From: Pycnopodia helianthoides
Taxonomy: Eukaryota > Echinodermata > Asteroidea > Forcipulatida > Asteriidae
DNA length: 64,000 bases
Assembly: GCA_032158295.1 (NCBI GenBank)
Contig: CM063249.1
Coordinates: forward strand, 11,660,139-11,724,138
Reading direction: 5' to 3'
This document shows positions 57,801 through 64,000 of the stretch, piece after piece. Under the pieces are notes generated by a model. The model saw only the letters and a list, made by a program, of their open reading frames with translations, was not told where the DNA came from and made no database searches. The position numbers were made by a program, and so were the translations under genes. Within the stretch, counting starts at the first letter, position 1; every line of letters begins with the position of its first letter.

Positions 57801-60800
57801 AGATCTTCATTTTATCAGTATTATACACCTAGATGTTGTGATTATTTTAAATCACTTAGATCATTGTGGGAATCATCTCATAAATGTGTAAACACTGATC
57901 ACTTAAAACGCATTATACTGTACAGAACATGCTGACATTGACTCCCAAAATGGCCCAACCGGGTGAATTGGGCCGATAGGGTTAATCATTCTCTTTAGAG
58001 ATCTCGAGGTGCACAACAATTTCCGATGTTATAGTTTTTAACTTGTTAAATACTGGCTGAATAAATAATTATCTTTTACCTTATTGTCATCTAATATTGA
58101 CTCTTGAACACCTGCCCCCAAAGCCCTGATGAAAAAGCTGACAGACAAGTGAAATGACACAATTAACAGTCCCACTTGCTTGTCAGTGAAGGACAAAGAC
58201 ATGTATTTATCATGCACCTTTTCAAGCCAAGTAGTCCCCTCACAGCACTTTACATTATTATTAATAATATGTTCATCGAGCCTGAAACATTCCTCAGCTC
58301 CTTAGGAGCATGCAGCAATGGCAGCCGAACGGGCGTACAGATTGCTATTCTATCAAATTAACAATCTCTATCCTCTCAACTACCCATTTTCTCCTGGGTG
58401 ATGAGAAGCAATTATAGTTATAAAGTGTCTTGACTCAGGAACACAAGTTTCCCAACCGGGATTTGAACCCTACACTCTGATGACTCAGCCATCACAACTT
58501 GAGTTCACTTTGCTAGATTGCTCGGCCATGTCAAGCCACATCAGATGAATGTTAATGATCACTGCTAATATGAAACAATATGTGTGGCAACCACTGTGCA
58601 GCATTCTGTGCTGTAGACTTGAAATCTAATCACTTTTTTCGTCTCCTTTCATTTGTTCTTCAGGAGCTGCAGAAGCATTTAGAGGCGGGTCTTGGTCGTA
58701 ATCTAGACGCTCGGTGCTCGTCATCTGTTATGCATGACATACATCAGATACAAACACAGATGACCGGTGAGACATAAACACCCTTAAAACTCTAGTAGCT
58801 TCCTGACCGATTCAACTGCAATATTTAACCTCCTTCAACTCAAAGGTCAAAGTAAAGGTCATTTCCTGCTCTGACTTTTCCCAATGTTTTCCATCTACAC
58901 ACAGTATCTACTTTTATAAAACAAAACCAAATTTCTGTTGGCAGCGTGACACCAGTTGAGCATGGGGCCATTTTTTAACCAATCAAATAAATCTTTATAA
59001 CGTTGTGATGCCGATCCAAAGTTGCATACCATACAAAACGTTGAAATGCTTTGCACAACTGATCTGTAAAACAAGGTTGTATATTGGCATAATCTCAATT
59101 TTCTCAGATGGTATGACGGCCCTCCTCCCTGACGAGTCCAAGGAGCAGATGGGAAGCCTCCTCTTCAGACGAGACTTTGATCTGAGCTATCGCTTGGACT
59201 GCCAGCATCTCTTCGCCGACTTCGCTGAGAACGTGGAGTTTCATTTCTCCCTTGGTTTCACCGCACTTATGACCCGCTTCCTGGGACCCAAGAACACCAG
59301 AGTTGCCATGGCTGGCTTTGCTAATGTGGTAGGTCCATTGAAATGTCCCGCGGCCAATTTCATAGAGCTGCCTAATTTTCTGCTTTATATCAAAAATAAC
59401 ACAAGGCACCAGTCACACATGGTATTGTCGACACGTTACTTTAGCTGGTAACCTTATTCTGGCAAGCATAACTGTGTTGTGCTTAGCTACTATTTGTGCT
59501 TTAGCATCTTTATGAAATTGGGTCCTGGATAATATCTGCTTTCTTCAAAACTGTTTTGAAGCATTTATTTGAGGGTATCATATTGCAGGCTGGTGTGGTG
59601 CTGTTGGTAATTGTTGATCACTAACTAGCTAACACATTTATAAGTAGGTTTGATTCTGTTTTCTGCTTTCTTTTCATTGTATGTTGTGCTAGTATGTTCT
59701 CAACAAAATGACAATTATAACTGTTAATTTGAATAGGAAATACATAAAAAATAAAGTTTAAGTTGAATGTAATTCCTTCATAATTTTGAGTTCACATTGT
59801 TACTAAACATTGGGTTTATTAGTATAGTTAACATATTGTACCGGCAAGTATTGTGTAGTGTAATGTTTTAGAATTTATCATTTACAAGGAAAGCACAAAA
59901 TGTTTGTACTTAATTTGTAATTATTTTTGTCTTAGATTCCACGTCCTTTTCCAAATGCTGACGTAGCAGCTGGTACCAAGAGTGGTGAAGATCTGACAGT
60001 TGCCATGGTAACAGGATTGGCATCTCTGACATCACGTACCTCAATGGGGCTGATGATCGTCATTGGAATCGTGAGTACATAGAAGAACGGAAAACCACCA
60101 GCCCCCCCCCCAAAAAAAATATATATATATATATATATATATGAAAAAAGGAATGAGGATAAAAAAAATGCCACAAGCGAGCCCAATTTCAGGCAGTCTT
60201 ACATAGTATAAAGTCAACACCATAATTAATTTTGGGTATGTTTATTTTAACTCTTACAGTGCCAGCCTCGTTTTATTTATTCTGTCTCCATAGGCCGGCC
60301 ATTTAAAAAAAAAAAAAATAATAACTTTTTATGTCGAGTAGTAGAACGTAAGGGAACGTTGGCGGCCTGTGGATGTAGATTCAGTATGACGATTCAGAAC
60401 ATTGGCGGCGCTCGAAGGGTTCCGTGCCGGTCTTGTTTTGGCATTTCTTTATCCAGAGGGCAATTATATATTTGTTTTGGTCGAGTAGTAGAAAGTATGG
60501 GAACGTTGGCGGCCTGTGGATGGATACTCAGTTTGACGTTTCAGAACGTTGGTGGCACTCGAAGGGTTAAATTGTAATGCCCCAAGATAAAGTTCTCTAT
60601 AAGAACTAAGTAGCAGTATTATTATTACTGTTATCATATAGGTCTGGAAAGCAGTTGGTTGGCGAGTTCTTGCCATTGGGGGCGGTCTGTACTCCCTTCT
60701 GTACGTCTATGAGCGTTTGACGTGGACCAATAAAGCCAAGGAGAAGGCCTTCAAGCAGCAGTTTGTGCAATATGCCTCGGAGAAGCTGAAACTATTGGTC

Positions 60801-62608
60801 AACTTAACCAGTGCAAATCTTAGCCATCAGATTCAGCAGTAAGTATATTATTAAAGAGGGACTCTGAAGTCAAATTCAATTTTGTGATTCACTCATTTTC
60901 AACTAGATATAGTCCTTAGGGAAATGGAAAAAAAAACATTCTAAATCTCTTGCCTCACTGTAAAATTGTGTAAAATGCTACTGTGTTTGATACCCTTCAG
61001 GTGCAATTTTTGTCAAAATCTAAAAATATTCAATGACATCACGTTTCAGACATATAGGCTTATGGTCTGAAAATTACAATACAAATGAGTGTCTTAAGTT
61101 CTCATATCCAAAAACTCGTAATGACCTTTCCTTGTACTTGTCTGATTTCCCAGGGAGCTGTCAGGCACCTTTTGTTCCTGGAGGTTGACAATCTCTCAAA
61201 AACCCATAATGACCTTTCCTTGTACTTGTCTTATTTCCCAGGGAGCTGTCGGGCACCTTTTCCCGTTTGTGCCTGGAGGTTGACAACTCTCGTGATACAA
61301 TGAAGAAAGAGCTGATCCAACTGGAAGCGGAGAGTCAGAAACTGGAATCTATGATGTCCAGAGCCAAGGTCTTAAGGTAAACTATTTACAGGTTCGATCA
61401 TAATAATAGTTAACTGTTTTAAAGAGTCCGATTTGGATTTTTTTGTTTTATATATCCTAAATGTTGACTGGTTATGTCTGCTACTTGGCTACTGATTAAG
61501 CACAAGTTTTGGTAAATTTTATTTATTAGTTTTTCTTTACCCTTATCCTTTTTTAATGATATAGTCGCCGCAAGTGGCTTGTACCAAAATGCCCATGGGG
61601 CCGCAAACAGCTTTTACCGAAATACCCACAGCTGCCGTAAAAGCTTGTAATAAAATGCCTGAATCGGCCGCAAACAGCTTGTACCAAAATGCCCATATAT
61701 GGTAACCATAAATGCGTGATCCAAAAGGGCTGCAAGATTTAAATTACTTTAACTTAAAGGTCAAAGTAAAAGTCATGGCCTGATCTTACTATAAATTTGT
61801 TGTCCCCTCTACACGTGGTATATACATTCTGAAACAAACCAACATTTCAGTTTCACGTTATTTCTTTTTTAGACAAAAAAAATCAACAATATTAGCCATT
61901 TCTTGTTCTTAAAATGATTATACAGAGTTGAATGACCTCTACCAGGTGTTAGTAACCCTATCAGTGTTCCAGGCCAATTAGGCCAAATAAAAAAAAAACC
62001 AGTTGATCGTCCCCTCCCTCATCCTTTTTTGAGGCCGCATCCTTTTTATTATATTTTTTGTTTTACTTTTTTTTCTTCAAAAAGATACTTTCTGTGTATT
62101 TTTCATTAAACTTACCAATCTTTTAGAACTTGTAACTACAGAAAGTAAGTGGTGACGTTAAACTGAAGAATTGGTGGCCAGTTTGAATTAAAATGCGTGG
62201 CGGCCACCTTTGAAAGAAATAAAAAATAAAAAGGCCCTCATCCTCCTCTTTTTGAAAAAACCTGGACGATCAACTGGTATTCTTTTTAACTTGGCCTTAC
62301 AATGGCCCAATTTTGGGATTGCTCATCAGCCCTTTCTACAATGCATTGGTATTGGTTACAAAACACCTTGTGACCTTATGACCTTTGTAAAAGTTATGAC
62401 AAAATTATTTTGGGGAAGTCGGCTCTGAGCTTGTGATAGTTGAATAAATGTTTAAAAAAAAGAAAAGAATATTGCCCATTGTTGTATCTTCCAAGTGAGG
62501 AGTTAACAGTAATAATTACCGTTTCACCTTCTGTATTGTATTAGGAACAAGGCAGGATGGCTGGACAATGAACTAGATCGCTACATCCGGACGTACCTAC
62601 AACACTAA
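48878..62608 (+). CDS. MFN2: Mitofusin, outer-mitochondrial-membrane fusion GTPase
   Basis: A dynamin-superfamily GTPase that tethers and fuses mitochondrial outer membranes. Exons: 48878-49067, 50303-50429, 50876-51038, 51658-51782, 52742-52850, 53366-53470, 53781-53934, 55463-55530, 56117-56238, 56739-56865, 57650-57754, 58664-58766, 59108-59328, 59936-60070, 60642-60838, 61242-61376 and 62545-62608; total 2250 bases, 749 residues plus TAA, with every phase consistent. Vertebrate mitofusins are about 740-757 residues, so the protein is full length. Two ATGs are adjacent (48878, 48881). GTPase motifs: GRTSNGKSS (105-113), GIGHTT (127-132), DSPG (201-204) and NRWD (260-263). HR1 coiled coil lies about 370-460. 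The hydrophobic anchor is [10 protein letters not shown] then [20 protein letters not shown] (about 609-646). HR2 lies about 684-745. MFN1 and MFN2 cannot be told apart; invertebrates usually have one gene. The exon 10 acceptor (ATTATGAAG) lacks a pyrimidine tract. AATAAA lies at 62636. Confidence 0.96.
49080..49230 (+). repeat. 11-bp minisatellite, unit ACCCACCCTAC, mitofusin intron 1
   Basis: About thirteen copies begin 12 bases after the donor of mitofusin exon 1. Variants include ACCCATCCTAC and ACCCACCCTTC. The C-rich strand means a G-rich opposite strand. The frames through it (His-Pro-Thr) are artefacts. Confidence 0.9.
50459..50660 (+). repeat. Dispersed repeat, AAAGGCA family, copy 3
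   Basis: AAAGGGAGGGTATACCTTTGG, TGGTAATTGCTC, TTTGGTAAGAAGCACTGCAG, TTGAGAAATGATTCCC and CTGTGAGACGCTTCATGG follow the order seen in 8607-8790. It lies in mitofusin intron 2, about 30 bp after exon 2. Confidence 0.55.
51828..52665 (+). repeat. 44-bp minisatellite in mitofusin intron 4
   Basis: About nineteen copies of a unit made of GGGTCTTTCTAGGTCTTATA followed by AGTCCCTTCTGCTCTGAGCC and GATT. Copies differ by single bases (GATT, GACT, TATT; CCC or CCT). The repeat begins about 45 bp after exon 4. Each unit carries pyrimidine-rich CTTTCTAG, which resembles a splice acceptor, and GTCTTATAAG. Confidence 0.95.
52900..53065 (+). repeat. Dispersed repeat, AAAGGCA family, copy 4
   Basis: TGGTAACTACTCCACATATTC, CACTTGGTGAGAAGCACCGC, TTGAGAAAGGATTCCCTCTG and TTGAATCTGAGAAAATGCC follow the family order; the start is shortened. 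It lies in mitofusin intron 5. Confidence 0.55.
54395..54490 (-). repeat. tRNA-derived SINE
   Basis: On the minus strand GTCGTGGCCGAGCGGTTAAG is a strong A-box-like tRNA head (resembling Leu/Ser-type tRNAs) and GTGGATTCAAGTCCCAGTCG a B-box. The body CTTGTGTCCTTGAGCAAGAC follows. It belongs to the family at 29585-29690 and lies in mitofusin intron 7. A functional tRNA is unlikely because the acceptor stem is not closed. Confidence 0.6.
54745..55258 (+). repeat. 27-bp minisatellite with an internal hairpin, mitofusin intron 7
   Basis: About nineteen copies of GGGTTTTCAGTCACGACATG followed by ATCGTGT. CACGA and TCGTG in each unit are complementary, so every unit can form a small hairpin. A few units carry the variant GTCGCGTCATG. 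Because 27 is divisible by three, two plus-strand frames and one minus-strand frame stay open over about 200 codons ([27 protein letters not shown]). None is treated as a gene. Confidence 0.95.
55870..55998 (-). repeat. tRNA-derived SINE with a duplicated B-box segment
   Basis: On the minus strand a GTGTCAGGGCCGGGTGGTCT head is followed by two close copies of GTTGGTTCGAATCCGGGTCA/GTTGGTTCTAATCCGGGTCA, about 39 bp apart. This copy therefore has an internal duplication of its T-arm region. It lies in mitofusin intron 8. Confidence 0.6.
57000..57160 (-). repeat. tRNA-like element, probably a SINE
   Basis: On the minus strand GATAGCTCAGTTGGTAGAGCG is a near-perfect tRNA D-arm/A-box and GTGGTTCAAACCCTG a B-box, with CCGGCACGTTAATCCGG as a possible anticodon arm. 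The T-stem and acceptor stem do not pair well. Flanking sequence (AAATTTACCCAGTCA) recurs near 50790-50805. I favour a SINE in mitofusin intron 10 over a functional tRNA. Confidence 0.5.
58430..58545 (-). repeat. tRNA-derived SINE
   Basis: On the minus strand a GACATGGCCGAGCAATCTAG head and an AGGGTTCAAATCCCGGTTGG B-box are followed by a body with ACACTTTATAAC words. It belongs to the same family as 29585-29690 and 54395-54490. It lies in mitofusin intron 11. Confidence 0.6.
60117..60142 (+). repeat. (AT)n microsatellite
   Basis: A run of alternating A and T follows C8 and A-rich tracts, about 45 bp after the donor of mitofusin exon 14. Confidence 0.9.
60333..60565 (+). repeat. Tandem duplication with a period of about 147 bp, mitofusin intron 14
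   Basis: GTCGAGTAGTAGAA, GGGAACGTTGGCGGCCTGTG, CAGTATGACGATTCAGAAC and GGCGCTCGAAGGGTT recur as GTCGAGTAGTAGAA, GGGAACGTTGGCGGCCTGTG, CAGTTTGACGTTTCAGAAC and GGCACTCGAAGGGTT. The second unit lies about 80 bp upstream of the acceptor of exon 15. Confidence 0.8.
61109..61290 (+). repeat. Partial tandem duplication of mitofusin exon 16 and its splice acceptor
   Basis: Positions 61109-61196 and 61197-61290 are close copies. Both carry CTTTCCTTGTACTTGTCT, a TTTCCCAG acceptor, GGAGCTGTC and GGAGGTTGACAA. The second copy is the real exon 16 start (acceptor at 61241). The first has an acceptor at 61153 but has lost seven bases of coding sequence (ACCTTTTGTTCCTGG against ACCTTTTCCCGTTTGTGCC), so it would shift the frame if used. 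Confidence 0.9.
61560..61705 (+). repeat. Imperfect tandem repeat of about 38 bp, mitofusin intron 16
   Basis: Four units share GCCGCAA.AGCTTGTACCAAAATGCCCAT or variants (GGCCGCAAACAGCTTTTACC, TGCCGTAAAAGCTTGTAATA, GGCCGCAAACAGCTTGTACC). Non-coding. Confidence 0.75.
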
Positions 62609-62934
62609 TAAGTAAGAGAAGACTGCTTCAAGATAAATAAAGACGTTGAGGGGTAAATTGGTACAGCATTAGTATTTGAGAGGGATATTCATTCCAAGCC
62701 TCTAGTTGTCAAGAAACTTAAACATCAAATTACTTTCTGAAAAACTGTAGTCACTTTGGCTGCAGATGTTTTGTTAGGCTTTTCACTATAAAAGTTGCCA
62801 TGCATGGCAATTGTTTTACTATGGAAAATTAGGTCACTTGAAAAAAATGAATGCACCAATTTGTGAAGTTGACCTATATTAGGCTTGCAACTGTAGACAG
62901 TTGAGCATTCTAAGGCGTAATTTAAAAAACGTTG

Positions 62935-63100
62935 GTTTGAATCCTGGATTGGTCAGCCGCGACACTTGTGACCTTGAGCAAGGCACTCTATCATAATTGC
63001 TTCTCTCCACCCAGGAGTTCAAATAGGTACCGACGGGAGCTGGGAAGTAACCTGTGATGGACTGGCATTCCGTCCACGGGGGAATGGAAATGTTCTCAGT
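62935..63100 (+). repeat. SINE-like repeat
   Basis: The order of words GCCGCGACACTTGTGACCTT, GAGCAAGGCACTCTATCATA, CCAGGAGTTCAAATAGGTAC, GGGAGCTGGGAAGTAACCTG and GTGATGGACTGGCATTCCGT looks like the tRNA-unrelated body of a SINE; the GAGCAAG...CACTTG words also follow the tRNA heads near 54380 and 55860 in reverse. The tRNA head itself is degenerate here. Confidence 0.5.
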
Positions 63101-63729
63101 ATTTTAATGCCAAGAAAAACCGGATATAACCACCGGCCTGATGAGCCATATAGGCTCGGGACTGACTTTACTTTTAGTACACGCAGCACTTGGTAAACAA
63201 ATTGGAAACCTAAACCTAAATTGAATGCTGATTAAAGGCCATGTTACACACTGGTAAAACATGACGTCAAGACCTTTGTCTATTGTTAAACTGGGAGAAT
63301 GAGGTTTCAAAATAATTTGATTGAATTCAACCCATAAGAGCGAATACTATACAAGAAGTAGAGTCTCATCTCTGCAACCGATAATCTGTGGAATTAAATT
63401 TTTAAGTTTGTTGGCTTTTGTTTATTCAAGACTCTGTTCACATTGTTTAAACGTTAAACCTGCAGTCAGCGGAAATGTTTAGGTGTCATACAATCATTGA
63501 CTTCAACTGCATGCAACATTTTGCTTTGAAGTTGTGGTAGAATTTGGTAGCCAATCGAATACTAAGCTTCGTGACTGCTCGTTCATGTCGCTGATATTAG
63601 GCCATGTAATGGTCAGTTGAACAGATGGTTAGATTGTCCATTATTGTTATTTACAGGCGTGTAATTTCTCTGGTTTTTTTCGTGATATCAGGATTTTCCC
63701 CCAAATCTCCCTTGATCTTAAAATTGTTC

Positions 63730-63860
63730 TTGAAAGAGGTGCGTTAGTCACCAAAGGGAGAAAGAAGTAGTCCACATTGTGTCTGAACCTGTAGTCTTGT
63801 ATTTCTGGTGACGCACAGAGTCTGTGAACCTCCTGAATGGTAACATCTTGAATGTTCTGG
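63730..63860 (+). repeat. Second copy of the 25905-26030 repeat
   Basis: AGTCACCAAAGGGAGAAAGA, TAGTCCACATTGTGTCTGAA, CTTGTATTTCTGGTGACGCA and CAGAGTCTGTGAACC match the other copy in order and orientation. It lies downstream of mitofusin. Confidence 0.6.
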
Positions 63861-64000
63861 GTCTCAAATTAAGGGAAACCTGGGCCCTGCAAGCCATGTT
63901 TCAGGAATTTTCATATTCTTCAAATCTCATCCTTGTATTAAATAGTCGGAGAATTGTATGTTTTTAAAAAAGTAAGAACAAAGTCCATCTTTGTTTTTTA

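Larger units (their letters stand above)
62609..64000. other. 3' UTR and flank of mitofusin
   Basis: AATAAA occurs 28 bases after the stop and is probably one polyadenylation signal, although a longer UTR is possible. At 62935-63100 there is a SINE-like tail (GGTCAGCCGCGACACTTGTG, CCTTGAGCAAGGCACTCTAT, GATGGACTGGCATTCCGTCC). At 63730-63860 lies the second copy of the repeat found at 25905-26030. No further gene is visible. Confidence 0.6.

Noticed and set aside
59104..59409. Minus-strand frame opposite mitofusin exon 13
   Set aside because: It is the antisense shadow of a real coding exon (GC-rich, 221 bp).

Overview
The window is nuclear DNA from an animal. Genes are split into many short exons with GT-AG introns, intergenic DNA is AT-rich, and there are many short interspersed repeats and minisatellites. 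The gene set (an M14 carboxypeptidase, a TRMT2A-type tRNA methyltransferase, a dCTP pyrophosphatase 1-like gene and a mitofusin) together with the style of the repeats suggests an invertebrate deuterostome, most likely an echinoderm. The species assignment is inference; only the gene families are read directly from the sequence.

Layout. (1) About 2.98-13.64 kb, minus strand: a secreted zinc carboxypeptidase A-like proenzyme. Nine exons were found. The signal-peptide exon and one short linker exon were not. (2) 13.6-23.3 kb: repeat-rich DNA with two nested foldback structures and a 12-bp minisatellite that stops about 110 bp before the next gene. (3) 23.31-35.55 kb, plus strand: TRMT2A-like tRNA (uracil-5-)-methyltransferase in 17 exons, with an apparent one-base frame shift in exon 2. 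(4) 36.51-40.37 kb, minus strand: the five-exon core of a dCTPP1-like nucleotide pyrophosphatase. Open, phase-matched exons continue upstream to about 44.17 kb and may add a long disordered N-terminus. (5) 48.88-62.61 kb, plus strand: a complete mitofusin of 749 codons in 17 exons, whose introns carry several minisatellites and a partial duplication of its own exon 16. (6) The two ends of the window and the gaps between genes hold only repeats and short chance reading frames.

The four genes do not form a pathway. Exons were joined by hand using splice-site dinucleotides, reading phase and family similarity; every join listed keeps the frame except where stated. No bacterial-style operon, CRISPR array, rRNA or clear functional tRNA gene was seen. 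tRNA-like stretches are interpreted as tRNA-derived SINEs. No convincing new molecular system was found. The most interesting items are the TRMT2A frame shift with a possible splice rescue, the dCTPP1-like N-terminal extension, the tRNA T-arm-like hairpin at the dCTPP1 stop codon, the duplicated splice acceptor in mitofusin, and the large foldback elements.
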